In this document: positions 24,246 through 32,385 of the stretch, in pieces | Layout of the letters: each line of letters starts with the position of its first letter | How positions within the stretch are numbered: position 1 is the first letter of the stretch | Assembly (NCBI RefSeq): GCF_001950255.1 | Contig: NZ_BDJK01000011.1 | Location: 39,111 to 103,110 of the forward strand | Length of the DNA stretch: 64,000 nucleotides | Direction: 5' to 3' | From: Carboxydothermus pertinax | GTDB lineage: Bacteria; Bacillota; Z-2901; Carboxydothermales; Carboxydothermaceae | Notes under the pieces: generated by a model | Seen by the model: only the letters and a program-made list of their open reading frames with translations | What the model was told of the DNA's origin: nothing | The model's database searches: none | Made by a program: the position numbers and the translations under genes

Positions 24246-25326
24246 TTTTCTCAACTCTCCTCAACATCTTCCCCGCTACTACGCCACCGGCAGCTGCCGT
24301 CAAGAAAAACTCCCGGTCCTTTGCAAAATCCCGCCCCATGGTAGATAAATTAGCAACCTCTTCTGTTAAGAGATTACTTAAATAATCTTCGGAAAAATAA
24401 AAGACCCTCACCCTTTGGGGGAAAGATTTTGTCTGTTGGGCAAGGCGTTCTTTTTTCCTCTCATCTTTTAGCTCCGGAAGGGCCAAAGAAAACTCCACCA
24501 GCGAAACTTCGTTGATCACCGTCAGCGAATGATGGCTCAGGCCAAAATGCCTCTCCCGGGGGTCGGCAAAAGAGACCCGGGGTACCATGACGGGACTGCC
24601 CCCAAGGATTTTTACCGCATTTAAATACTCCCCCTGCGCTAAAGCAGTAGACCCCCATTTGGTTCCGGTACCAACATTGCCCGGTCCCATCGCTATTATT
24701 GCCACATCTGCTTTTAAAGCTACTTTTGCTAAAATTAAAGCCGAATAAACGTTTACCGCCTCTAAATCTCCTCCAAAAGCATGGCCAAAGGTAACTGTAC
24801 CACAGAGCCAGCCCCTTTGTTTTAAATTTTTCACCGTTTTACTAAAAGCTATGGGCAAGGCCCCCTGGTCGCTCATAAGATAAGCAATTCGTAAGGGTTT
24901 ATTAGTGAAACGAATCCCAGCAATTACCGGTAATAACTGGCTATGTAAGGTACAAACCACTACCGGCATTCCATCTAAACTTCGGAAATTTTGGACCTCT
25001 TCATGATAGGGAGTGCCCTCCTCTTCTGCTGCCTGACATTTTAACTGCATGGGAGTATAACGAAGCTTTATAATGTGCCCAGGTCCCTTTAAGCGCTGAT
25101 TTGGCCGGTTAAAATTGGCCACTACAAAATGATAACCGCCCGTCCCGAGTTTTAAAGTAACTGCAGTCGTGTTTAATAAAAGGCGGTCTTTGACCTTTGC
25201 TTTTCCGGTAAGGTTGGGATAACAAAGAGCTTTTTCGACACTTCCATTAATATCAACCAATAATTCCTGAGTTTCCTCATCTTCGTTTAAAATTTGCAAA
25301 ACCATGCCCTCTTTTAATTCAATCAT
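24238..25326 (-). CDS. DUF3866 family protein
   Basis: About 362 aa. The N-terminal stretch (MIELKEGMVLQILNEDEETQE, then VDINGSVEKALCYPNLTG) and the segment LKLGTGGYHFVVAN match DUF3866 proteins found in Firmicutes and Actinobacteria. A central GPGNVGTGTKWGSTALAQGE Gly-rich loop could bind a nucleotide or phosphate. The ATG at 25326 has GGAGG six bases upstream, and a longer in-frame start lacks a site. The function is unknown. It overlaps the next gene by eight bases. Confidence 0.82.
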   Translation of the reverse strand: MIELKEGMVLQILNEDEETQELLVDINGSVEKALCYPNLTGKAKVKDRLLLNTTAVTLKLGTGGYHFVVANFNRPNQRLKGPGHIIKLRYTPMQLKCQAAEEEGTPYHEEVQNFRSLDGMPVVVCTLHSQLLPVIAGIRFTNKPLRIAYLMSDQGALPIAFSKTVKNLKQRGWLCGTVTFGHAFGGDLEAVNVYSALILAKVALKADVAIIAMGPGNVGTGTKWGSTALAQGEYLNAVKILGGSPVMVPRVSFADPRERHFGLSHHSLTVINEVSLVEFSLALPELKDERKKERLAQQTKSFPQRVRVFYFSEDYLSNLLTEEVANLSTMGRDFAKDREFFLTAAAGGVVAGKMLRRVEKNG

Positions 25327-25443
25327 CAAAAACCTCCATTCAATTGCCAATCTCATTAATTATTATAAACTGATTTCCTGGGAATAAAAACGGCTAAAAA
25401 TTTTTCTAGCTGTCCATACTAAAAAGAAAAAGGAGGTCATTTT

Positions 25444-25818
25444 ATGGAACCACTAATTAAACCGGTAGCCGAGGAAGCATTGCCGGCGGAGGCTAAAGAA
25501 ATCTTTGCCGCCTTAAAAGCCAAACACGAAGTAGTTCCACCCCCTTTGCAGGTCATGGCTCATAACCTTTCTATGCTAAAACTTTTTACCGAAAAGTTTA
25601 AAGTTCTTTGGGAAGAAAATCCCTTAGATGAAAAAACAAAAATTTTAATTGCCTACACTATCTCTGTATTAAATAATTGCGCCTTTTGCATCACTAATTA
25701 CACAAAACAAGCCAACGACAAAGGTTTAACAGAAAAAGAGCTTTTAGGAGTTTTAGCTTTAATTGATTTAGTGGGAAGTATGAATCATTTTAACAATGGG
25801 ATTCAGTTAAAGCCATAA
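25444..25818 (+). CDS. AhpD-like carboxymuconolactone decarboxylase family protein
   Basis: A 124-aa all-helical protein with the AhpD-core signature VLNNCAFCITNYTKQA. The CxxC pair could be redox active, as in AhpD-type peroxidase reductants. It is one of three plus-strand genes, with AAAGGAGG before its ATG and a shared terminator after it. No partner AhpC is nearby. A peroxide or carboxymuconolactone role is inferred from the family only. Confidence 0.87.
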   Translation: MEPLIKPVAEEALPAEAKEIFAALKAKHEVVPPPLQVMAHNLSMLKLFTEKFKVLWEENPLDEKTKILIAYTISVLNNCAFCITNYTKQANDKGLTEKELLGVLALIDLVGSMNHFNNGIQLKP

Positions 25819-25820
25819 AA

Positions 25821-25843
25821 AAAGGGGGATTTACACCCCCTTT
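25821..25843. terminator. Terminator between convergent genes
   Basis: AAAGGGGG (25821-25828) and CCCCCTTT (25836-25843) make a perfect 8-bp stem. On the minus strand it is followed by seven T, serving the FeS gene. It may also stop the plus-strand AhpD-like gene. Confidence 0.85.
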
Positions 25844-26039
25844 ACTCTTCGTAAAACAAACCACCTTCACTGCAATAAGCCAGGCACCGTCGACAGTTCC
25901 AGCAACGATCGTATTTGATAAAAATTTTTATTTCTTTTTGATCGAAATTTAAGGCGCCCGGAACACAGGAAGATACCGCCCGGCAATTGGTTAAATGAGC
26001 ACATTTCCGGCAGAGTTCATTTTTTACTTTAACTGGCAT
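25842..26039 (-). CDS. Small ferredoxin-like Fe-S protein, 65 aa
   Basis: A short Cys-rich protein. The C-terminal half has a classical 4Fe-4S motif, CWNCRRCLAYC. The N-terminal half has four more cysteines with unusual spacing (CRKCAHLTNC then CVPG), so a second cluster or a zinc site is possible. It starts inside the end of the HD-GYP gene, at an ATG eight bases after GGGGG, and so should be translated with it. An ATG two codons earlier is an alternative. An electron-transfer or redox-sensing role beside the HD-GYP protein is inferred. Confidence 0.8.
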   Translation of the reverse strand: MPVKVKNELCRKCAHLTNCRAVSSCVPGALNFDQKEIKIFIKYDRCWNCRRCLAYCSEGGLFYEE

Positions 26040-27570
26040 TTTCATAACCCCCGTCTTCTTTTACTACTTCTAAAAAAGCCTCCACTACCTGCGGGTCAAA
26101 CTGCTTACCTTTTTGGTTTATAATTTCGGCAATTGCCTCTTTTTTTGTTAAGGCTTTGCGGTAAGAACGATCGGAAGTCATCGCTTCAAAAGCATCGGCC
26201 ACCGCTAAAACCCTGGCTTCTAAAGGGATCTCTTCCCCTTTTAGGCCGCTAGGATAGCCAGTCCCGTCATACCTTTCATGGTGATGGTAAATTATTTCAA
26301 TAATATCCCGCATTTGCGCGATAGGTTTAATTATTTCAGCCCCAATTTCCGGATGGTTTTGGATTTCCCGGTATTCATCGGGCAAAAGTTTACCCGGCTT
26401 ATTTAAAATTTTCTCCGGAATCCCGATTTTCCCGATATCGTGCAAAAGAGCAGCTTTTTTTAGCCTTTCCAGTCTTTCCTGGGAAAAACCCAACTTTTCC
26501 CCAATCTTTTCGGCAATGGCGGTAACCCGCAGCGAGTGTCCAGCAGTATAAGAATCCTTGGCTTCAATAGCCATCACCAGCGCTTGAGTAATACTAAAGC
26601 AAAGCTCTTTTGATTGTTCATAGAGGCGGACAATAGACATTTGCGCCGCCAGATAATTGCAAAAAATCGTTAAATAATCAAGCTCAGTAAAATCTAGATT
26701 GCTATATAAAGTTAAAAAGCCTAAGTTTTGGTCTTTACTGGCTAAACCAACGGTAATAATTTTTCGATAGTTTTTTTCAAAAAATAATCCGGTAACGCTT
26801 CCGGCGGTAATGGTTGTCTCAAAATTTTGCAAAGAAGGAAAACAGGAGACAGTATCTACCGCCAGGGTTAACGGAATATCCTTTTTTTCAATCCCATATA
26901 CCGCTACAGGGTAAAGATAATTTTCCTGCTTTTCCTCCCAGACCCAAACTATTCCGGCGGCGGCATTGCTAATATTTACCGCAATCTTCAGTCCTAAATC
27001 GGCAAGCTCTTCTAGATCCCTTACCTGGGCAATCTTCTGGGTTTTTATCGTTAAATCTTGAAGTTTTGAAATTTCATCAAGATAAAGCTTTTTTAACCGG
27101 TAATTTTCCCAGTAAACCACCGCTACCCCTATTACCATGACAAAAAGAAAGCCCGATTTAAAAATAAAATCAAACCATTTAACCTCCGGGTCAAGGTAAG
27201 AAACAATAAAATACATTCCCGCACTAACCCCGGCGGTTATAAAACCAAAAGTTGGACCGTAATAAAAAGTGTGAAGAGCCACCAGCAGTAGGTAGCCAAA
27301 ATAAAACAAACTATGCGTTAAACCGGTATAGAAAATAATAATCGTTATAAACAAACAATCCAGCCAAAAAGCAAGTTTATAGCCAAAATCCCTTTTCTCG
27401 GGATTTAACCGCAAATAAGTATACAGGAGCACCGAATAAACTATAGCCAGTAATAAAACCAAAAACGCTTTTTTATTTATGGGCTCTGGATTAAGAAGAA
27501 AAAAGAATAATGCTCCTATCAAAGCAATAAAGCGTAGGCGGTGAAAATCACTGGTTAACTGGTCATTCAT
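26029..27570 (-). CDS. Membrane sensor with GAF-like and HD-GYP domains
   Basis: A 513-aa protein. Residues about 10-160 hold five or six membrane helices, followed by a helical linker and a GAF-like region (about 180-320). The C-terminal HD-GYP domain (from about 330) carries HDIGKIGIP and HHHERYDGTGYPSGLKGEEIP, so the metal and HD-GYP residues are intact. Such domains degrade cyclic di-GMP. The signal sensed is unknown. The downstream FeS gene overlaps its end, hinting at a redox input. The start ATG follows GGAG. Confidence 0.9.
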   Translation of the reverse strand: MNDQLTSDFHRLRFIALIGALFFFLLNPEPINKKAFLVLLLAIVYSVLLYTYLRLNPEKRDFGYKLAFWLDCLFITIIIFYTGLTHSLFYFGYLLLVALHTFYYGPTFGFITAGVSAGMYFIVSYLDPEVKWFDFIFKSGFLFVMVIGVAVVYWENYRLKKLYLDEISKLQDLTIKTQKIAQVRDLEELADLGLKIAVNISNAAAGIVWVWEEKQENYLYPVAVYGIEKKDIPLTLAVDTVSCFPSLQNFETTITAGSVTGLFFEKNYRKIITVGLASKDQNLGFLTLYSNLDFTELDYLTIFCNYLAAQMSIVRLYEQSKELCFSITQALVMAIEAKDSYTAGHSLRVTAIAEKIGEKLGFSQERLERLKKAALLHDIGKIGIPEKILNKPGKLLPDEYREIQNHPEIGAEIIKPIAQMRDIIEIIYHHHERYDGTGYPSGLKGEEIPLEARVLAVADAFEAMTSDRSYRKALTKKEAIAEIINQKGKQFDPQVVEAFLEVVKEDGGYENAS

Positions 27571-27591
27571 AAAATTCGCTCCAAGGATATT

Positions 27592-27732
27592 TTAATTCTC
27601 TAATTCTACATTATTTTTACTTTTTCCTGCCGCTTCGTAACCTTGCCAAAATGCTTTTTCGTTTAAAGGATGAACCCCTTTGGCTCCAAATATTTCTTTT
27701 AATACCTCTAAAACAGTAGCAGTTTCTATCAC
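27592..27732 (-). CDS. Small hypothetical protein, 46 aa
   Basis: A short frame whose best start is the GTG at 27732, nine bases after GGGGGG. The protein (IETATVLEVLKEIFGAKGV, then FWQGYEAAGKS) looks like a compact helical protein. Upstream in-frame codons are possible but lack a ribosome site. It lies between a terminator and the HD-GYP gene, so it may head that transcript. I do not recognise the family. The good ribosome site and protein-like composition support a real gene. Confidence 0.5.
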   Translation of the reverse strand: MIETATVLEVLKEIFGAKGVHPLNEKAFWQGYEAAGKSKNNVELEN

Positions 27733-27817
27733 CGATGTAACCCCCCAGAAGATAAATATCCGCATGATATTGACAAATGAAACCCAACCAAATTCCCCCC
27801 TCTTGTAATTAAAAGAA

Positions 27818-27840
27818 AAAGCGGTCATGGCAACCGCTTT
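27818..27840. terminator. Terminator after the MraY-like gene
   Basis: AAAGCGGT (27818-27825) pairs with ACCGCTTT (27833-27840). T-rich tracts lie on both sides, and on the minus strand it ends the SteA/SteB/glycosyltransferase transcript. Confidence 0.82.
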
Positions 27841-27886
27841 TTTTAAAATTTTTGTACTTATTCGACTTTTTTATCAAAAATCCTTC

Positions 27887-28654
27887 TTATCTCCCCAATT
27901 CATCCAGATAACTTAAAAGACGATTATTTTTAATAATTGCTGTCAATGAATATTTTTCAGTCAAGAGATGGAATAAAACTAAAAAGACAACAACCCCCAC
28001 TTTTACTTTGTAAGAAAAAAGCAGCACTGCCGAATATCCCAAAATAAAGCCTAAAGCATTAGACCCCGCGTCCCCCATCATAACTTTTGCTTTTAAATCC
28101 AGCGGTAGATAAGCAAGCACTATGCCAAAAACCATATATAAAAACGTTGCTGCCGGATAAGTAAAATAAGTTAGGCCGATGATAGCCGCCAGAAAAATAA
28201 ATACCTTCCCGGCTCTTCCCGGACGCAAATCAAAAAGGTTCATAAAATTAATTCCCAGCACTATTAACAAAAAATCTATCACCAGAAATTTAAAGGGCTC
28301 GTTTATTGTTAACATTAGGGCCAAAAAAGCCCCCCCAATTGCTTTTAAGGCTCCTGTAGTAAGCTTGTGTTCTAAAATTAATTTTTTAAAATGCCCCTTT
28401 AGCCCTTTTGCTTTTGCATCTCCAAAAAAATCATCAACAATTCCCAAAAAAGTCATAGTGGCAACACCGGAGTAAAATAAAAACCAAAATTCTCCCCGGG
28501 AAAATAGCAAAATTAATGGTGCCATACATAACAGCACCAGCAAAAAAACCAATCCCCCCGACTGGGGGATCAGTTCCTTTTGAAAATTAGGCCTAAGATG
28601 TCCAGCAGCAGTCAACAAGGCCAATACCGGTGGCATAAGAATGCGGGTTAACAC
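27887..28654 (-). CDS. MraY/WecA-like glycosyltransferase family 4, possibly with a non-canonical start
   Basis: A polytopic membrane enzyme (at least 255 aa) with the DDFFGD, NLFDLRPGRAGK and MGDAGSNALGF motifs of phospho-sugar transferases that load undecaprenyl phosphate. It is shorter than WecA or MraY. The GTG at 28654 lacks a ribosome site and cuts into a helix. The frame stays open and hydrophobic for 13 more codons, and GGGGGTG near 28700 would suit an ATT start at 28690 or a CTG at 28675. It probably works with the GT2 gene and the SteA/SteB-like pair. Confidence 0.82.
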   Translation of the reverse strand: MLTRILMPPVLALLTAAGHLRPNFQKELIPQSGGLVFLLVLLCMAPLILLFSRGEFWFLFYSGVATMTFLGIVDDFFGDAKAKGLKGHFKKLILEHKLTTGALKAIGGAFLALMLTINEPFKFLVIDFLLIVLGINFMNLFDLRPGRAGKVFIFLAAIIGLTYFTYPAATFLYMVFGIVLAYLPLDLKAKVMMGDAGSNALGFILGYSAVLLFSYKVKVGVVVFLVLFHLLTEKYSLTAIIKNNRLLSYLDELGR

Positions 28655-28702
28655 AAAAGCTACAATTAATAACAGTATCTTGGTATAAATTAGCTACACC
28701 CC

Positions 28703-29380
28703 CTATTCCCCTGTAAATTTCCTCTTGAAAATTTCTTTCAAAATATCTCTAAATTGCTTACCCCGGTGGAGAAAACCTTTTAAATCTCTCCCCGTTTCCC
28801 GATGGGTCATCTCCACTGGAACTTCTACAATCCGGTAACCTTTTTTTAAGGCATCAACGGTCATTCCAAATTCCAGGGCATAACCGGGAGATAAGGGAAG
28901 GAGCGCTAAAAAGCTTTCCCTGGTAAAAGCTCTCTGTCCCGACAGCACCGCGTCGATCACCTGCCCGGTAAAAAGTTTTAACCCCCAGCGGGTGAGCTTT
29001 TTGACCAGCCCAACTCCACCCTTTTTCCGGGCTTTACCAAAGCGGGCTATTACCATATCCGCTTCTCCTGAAAGAAGGGGATTTAAGAGTTTTTCCGCCC
29101 AAGCTGCAGAACTTCCTAAATCTCCATCTAACAAGACCACAAAATCTCCAGTAAATTCTTGAGCTCCCGCCTCAATAGCCTTACCTTTACCCCTGTTTTG
29201 GGTAAGTTTTATAACCCTGGCCCCCGCTTTAGCTGCCTCCTGATAAGTATTATCCGTCGAGCCGTCATCAACCACTAAAACTTCTTTAACCCCCGGAATT
29301 TTAAAGGAAGCCCTTACCGTTTCCCCAATTCTTTCCTCTTCATTAAAAGCTGGGATAATCACCGAAACTTTTTTTTCCAT
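28703..29380 (-). CDS. Glycosyltransferase family 2
   Basis: About 225 aa with the GT2 opening KVSVIIPAFNEEERIGETV, the DDGSTDNTYQ segment and the metal-binding LLDGDLG. The fold is dolichyl-phosphate-mannose-synthase/GpgS-like and cytoplasmic, and may transfer sugar from a nucleotide donor to a lipid carrier. The ATG at 29380 has GGGGG five bases upstream. It lies between the SteB-like gene and the MraY-like enzyme, which suggests a shared cell-envelope glycan. The sugar is unknown. Confidence 0.87.
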   Translation of the reverse strand: MEKKVSVIIPAFNEEERIGETVRASFKIPGVKEVLVVDDGSTDNTYQEAAKAGARVIKLTQNRGKGKAIEAGAQEFTGDFVVLLDGDLGSSAAWAEKLLNPLLSGEADMVIARFGKARKKGGVGLVKKLTRWGLKLFTGQVIDAVLSGQRAFTRESFLALLPLSPGYALEFGMTVDALKKGYRIVEVPVEMTHRETGRDLKGFLHRGKQFRDILKEIFKRKFTGE

Positions 29381-29390
29381 AATGGCCCCC

Positions 29391-30272
29391 TTATTGTTCA
29401 ATTGGTGGCACTAACCTTTTGGCAGTACTTTTAATGCCATAGTCTCCCGTTGTGCCAAGCAAACAGTACACCAAACTTAATTGGCCTGAAGGTAAATCTA
29501 AATCATCAATGGTACTAATTCTTTCTTTCTGGTAGAATTTAACGTAAGACTTCTCGACATTACTGTATTCAGTGCCAACTACAATAGGCACAGTTTTTAA
29601 AAATTTAATTAAAGGTACGTCCAGGTAATTAACTAGCTCACTATCGTTTAAACCTCCACCAATAATGACTACACCGTCTATTGGCACGCCATATTTTCCG
29701 TTAATTTTTAAGGCATCGGTTTTAGCTAAGGTTAAAAGGGTCGAACCATTTCCCGGAGCTAAAAGATTTTTTCCTACTTCTAAAGCAAATTTAGTGTAAA
29801 ACTCTTTTTCATCTTTGGTTTGCCATTTCATTTGGGATTTTATATACTCGATATCCGAAGGGTTTGTAAGCTCCTCGGGAATTATCTCAGTTATACTGGT
29901 AATTTCTGCCCCCGCCGTTTTTAAAACCCCTTTTATTTCTTCGTTTAAACCGTAATACCCGGTGACAATAATTGCCACTTTTTTACCGGTAAGCTTGCCT
30001 TTAATTAATACCGGCAAGGTTTCCTCCTGGTACTGTTTTAAAACTTTATTGGTAACTTCCAGCTCTTCATTTAATGCTTCCAGTTCATCGTTTTTCTTTT
30101 TAAGCTCATCTAAGCGCTTTTCAATGCCCTGGGTAAGCTGTTTTTGCTGATTTAAAATTGCTTCTCCAATGTTACTATCATATCCTAAAGATGTACCAAT
30201 GAAAATTCCTAAGCCTAAAGCCAAAAATACCGCAATTAACGAGGCAATGTGATATTTAAAATCAATAATCAT
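29391..30272 (-). CDS. SteB/MctB-like membrane-anchored coiled-coil protein
   Basis: A 293-aa protein with one N-terminal helix (IASLIAVFLALGLGIFIGTSLG), a coiled coil (about residues 40-85) and a C-terminal alpha/beta domain. It belongs to the family annotated as copper transporter MctB (DUF3186), but a single helix does not fit a transporter. In Corynebacterium the homologue beside steA is SteB, a cell-division partner. Here it follows the SteA-like gene directly, supporting the SteB reading. The name 'copper transporter' should be used with caution. Confidence 0.8.
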   Translation of the reverse strand: MIIDFKYHIASLIAVFLALGLGIFIGTSLGYDSNIGEAILNQQKQLTQGIEKRLDELKKKNDELEALNEELEVTNKVLKQYQEETLPVLIKGKLTGKKVAIIVTGYYGLNEEIKGVLKTAGAEITSITEIIPEELTNPSDIEYIKSQMKWQTKDEKEFYTKFALEVGKNLLAPGNGSTLLTLAKTDALKINGKYGVPIDGVVIIGGGLNDSELVNYLDVPLIKFLKTVPIVVGTEYSNVEKSYVKFYQKERISTIDDLDLPSGQLSLVYCLLGTTGDYGIKSTAKRLVPPIEQ

Positions 30273-30302
30273 AATAAATTCGCCTCCAGTACTAATTCCA
30301 AA

Positions 30303-31424
30303 CTATATTCCAAATAAAAGTTTAAACTGAATTACCAAAACTTTAAATAAGTTTCTAGTAACCGGCGATACAGCTAAAATAATTAACACCGGAATTAAGG
30401 CCGCAATAATTAATTGCACTAAATATTTAGCTTTAAGGCGGCTTTTATAAAGTTTATTAACACCTTTGGCATCGACAAGTTTGGAACCCACTAAAAGCCT
30501 TACTAAAAAAGTACTTCCCATCCCTTTACGACCTTTTTCCAGAAAGTCAAACAGATTCGAATGAGTTCCTACCGCTACAATTAACTCAGCACCTTTTTCG
30601 TACGCCAAAAGCATCGCGATATCTTCCGAGGTTCCAGGAGCGGGGTAAATTTGGGCCGTAAGTCCCAAATCACGAAGCCGCGCTAAACCCGGAGCTTCAC
30701 CGTTTGGATAGGCGTGCACAATAATTTCTGCTCCGCATTTTAAAGTTTCGTCGCTTACACTGTCCATATCCCCAATGATGATATCCGGACAGTAACCAGC
30801 CTCCCTTAAAGCATCAGCACCACCGTCCACACCAATTAATACTGGCTTTACTTCGTTTATATACAGGCGAATTGTCTTTAAATCTTCCTGATAGTTGTGA
30901 CCGCGCACCACAATCAATGCCTGCCGCCCGCGAAAATCGGTTTTAACCGGTGGCGGTGGATATTGACCCAAGATAAGTCCCGTTTCTTTTTGAGCATAAT
31001 TTAAGGTATTTTCAATAAAAGCCAACATAATATCGCCTAAGTTTTCTTTGGTAGCTTCCATTTTAACCTTAATTTGTTCTTCCGTTAAAATTGTTCCTTG
31101 CCCTAAAAACTCCCCATTGCGGTAAAGGGCACCTTCTTTGACAGTCAGGCAATCCCCTTCATTTAAAACCTCAAAAAGCTTTTTTGGTGCTTCATCTACA
31201 AGGATAATACCATTTTGCACAAGCAAGAGCGGACCAATATTAGGATATTTGCCACTAATTGAAGGAGCACAATTGACTACCGCTTTCACTTTTTTTTCAA
31301 TTAAACCTCTAGCTGCTACTTCATCGATATCCTGGTGATCAATTACAGCAATGTGCCCGGGTTTTAACCGTTTAATAAGATTTTTAGTTTTTTTGTCTAA
31401 AAGGGCCGTGCCCTTTATTTCCAT
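30303..31424 (-). CDS. steA: SteA-like cytokinetic ring protein
   Basis: About 373 aa. A thiamine-pyrophosphokinase-like catalytic fold is visible (GVDGGADALREAGYCPDIII, GDMDSVSD at about residues 210-240), with a C-terminal membrane helix (about 338-358) and short tail. This is the architecture of SteA, which localises to the division septum in Actinobacteria with SteB. The ATG at 31424 lies six bases after GGGGTGG, and a longer start lacks a site. It lies just after spo0A but is separated by a terminator, with its own extended -10 promoter. Confidence 0.85.
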   Translation of the reverse strand: MEIKGTALLDKKTKNLIKRLKPGHIAVIDHQDIDEVAARGLIEKKVKAVVNCAPSISGKYPNIGPLLLVQNGIILVDEAPKKLFEVLNEGDCLTVKEGALYRNGEFLGQGTILTEEQIKVKMEATKENLGDIMLAFIENTLNYAQKETGLILGQYPPPPVKTDFRGRQALIVVRGHNYQEDLKTIRLYINEVKPVLIGVDGGADALREAGYCPDIIIGDMDSVSDETLKCGAEIIVHAYPNGEAPGLARLRDLGLTAQIYPAPGTSEDIAMLLAYEKGAELIVAVGTHSNLFDFLEKGRKGMGSTFLVRLLVGSKLVDAKGVNKLYKSRLKAKYLVQLIIAALIPVLIILAVSPVTRNLFKVLVIQFKLLFGI

Positions 31425-31457
31425 TTGTTGCCACCCCAAGCTACTTTTTTCCTTCCT

Positions 31458-31463
31458 ATTATA
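31458..31463 (-). promoter_or_regulatory. Extended -10 promoter for the SteA-like gene
   Basis: TGCTATAAT on the minus strand, immediately after the T run of the spo0A terminator and about 35 bases before the ATG. The -35 region falls inside the terminator and is a poor match (TTTCCT). Confidence 0.4.
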
Positions 31464-31470
31464 GCATACT

Positions 31471-31496
31471 AAAAAACGCCAGGAAACCTGGCGTTT
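31471..31496 (-). terminator. Intrinsic terminator of spo0A
   Basis: AAACGCCAGG (31474-31483) pairs perfectly with CCTGGCGTTT (31487-31496) around a three-base loop, followed by T residues on the minus strand. Confidence 0.93.
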
Positions 31497-31520
31497 ACGG
31501 TAGAAAATCTTAATTATTTA

Positions 31521-32312
31521 TTAACTGACCTTTGCTTCCAAGCGCAAACGGTCAGCAATCATCGCAATAAATTCAGAATTGGTAGGTTTACCCCGTTCAA
31601 CATTTATAGTATATCCAAAATACTTATTAATCATTTCAATATTCCCACGGTCCCAGGCAAGTTCAATGGCATGGCGTATTGCCCTTTCTACCCGGCTGGG
31701 AGTAGTATGGTATTTTTGGGCAATCATCGGATATAACTCTTTTGTAATTGCTCCTAAAAGATTTACCTCTTTGGTTACCATTAAAATTGCATCCCGTAAA
31801 TAATGATAGCCTTTGATATGGGCAGGTACACCCATCTCATGAATAATATTAGTAACTAATAAATCAAGATTTTTAGTTTTAGGTAATGATGCAAGGTTAG
31901 ATGTTAGGTTGGAGGAAGTTACAGGTTTACTGGGAGTTGCTCCGTAAGCCAGTTGTCTAATCCTGGAAGCTAAGACCGAAAAATCAAAAGGTTTTAAGAT
32001 ATAATAATCCGCTCCCAGCTCTACCGCCCGCTGGGTTATAGACTCTTGCCCAAAGGCAGTAAGGAGGATAACTTTTGGCTTTTCTTCAAACTCTGCCAGT
32101 TTTTCTAACACACCTATACCATCTAAATGAGGCATAATAATATCAAGAACCACTATATCCGGTTTTTGATTGAAAATGACCTCTAAAGCCTCAATGCCAT
32201 TATAGGCCACTCCTAAAAGCTCAAAATCTTCCTGCTGGTGTATAAATTCTTTTAAAAGCTCACAAAATTCCCGGTTGTCATCAACGATGACAATTCTAAT
32301 TGGTTCCACCAT
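31521..32312 (-). CDS. spo0A: Sporulation master response regulator Spo0A
   Basis: A 263-aa protein. The receiver domain (residues 1-120) has the acidic pair in IVDDN, the phospho-Asp in [14 protein letters not shown] and the switch Lys in YYILKPF. A Ser/Thr-rich linker leads to the Spo0A C-terminal DNA-binding domain with the recognition helix [21 protein letters not shown]. Phosphorylated Spo0A commits the cell to sporulation. It follows spoIVB as in nearly all spore formers. A sigma-H-like promoter overlaps the gap. The ATG is preceded by GGAGG. Confidence 0.98.
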   Translation of the reverse strand: MVEPIRIVIVDDNREFCELLKEFIHQQEDFELLGVAYNGIEALEVIFNQKPDIVVLDIIMPHLDGIGVLEKLAEFEEKPKVILLTAFGQESITQRAVELGADYYILKPFDFSVLASRIRQLAYGATPSKPVTSSNLTSNLASLPKTKNLDLLVTNIIHEMGVPAHIKGYHYLRDAILMVTKEVNLLGAITKELYPMIAQKYHTTPSRVERAIRHAIELAWDRGNIEMINKYFGYTINVERGKPTNSEFIAMIADRLRLEAKVS

Positions 32313-32353
32313 CCCCGCCTCCTAAATATTACCTTGAAATTTTTTCCTCAATA

Positions 32354-32382
32354 CATTTCGACGGCAACATTTTAATTCCTGC
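32354..32382 (-). promoter_or_regulatory. Possible sigma-H promoter and Spo0A half-site of spo0A
   Basis: GCAGGAATT (32374-32382), 11 bases, GTCGAAATG (32354-32362). The -35 fits the sigma-H pattern fully, and the -10 has GAAA where GAAT is expected. GTCGAA also resembles the core of a 0A box. It lies between the spoIVB stop and spo0A. Confidence 0.4.
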
Positions 32383-32385
32383 TTT

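Noticed and set aside
29391..30272. Copper transporter
   Set aside because: Only one membrane helix is visible and there is no metal-binding motif. The SteB-like context is a better explanation for this family member.
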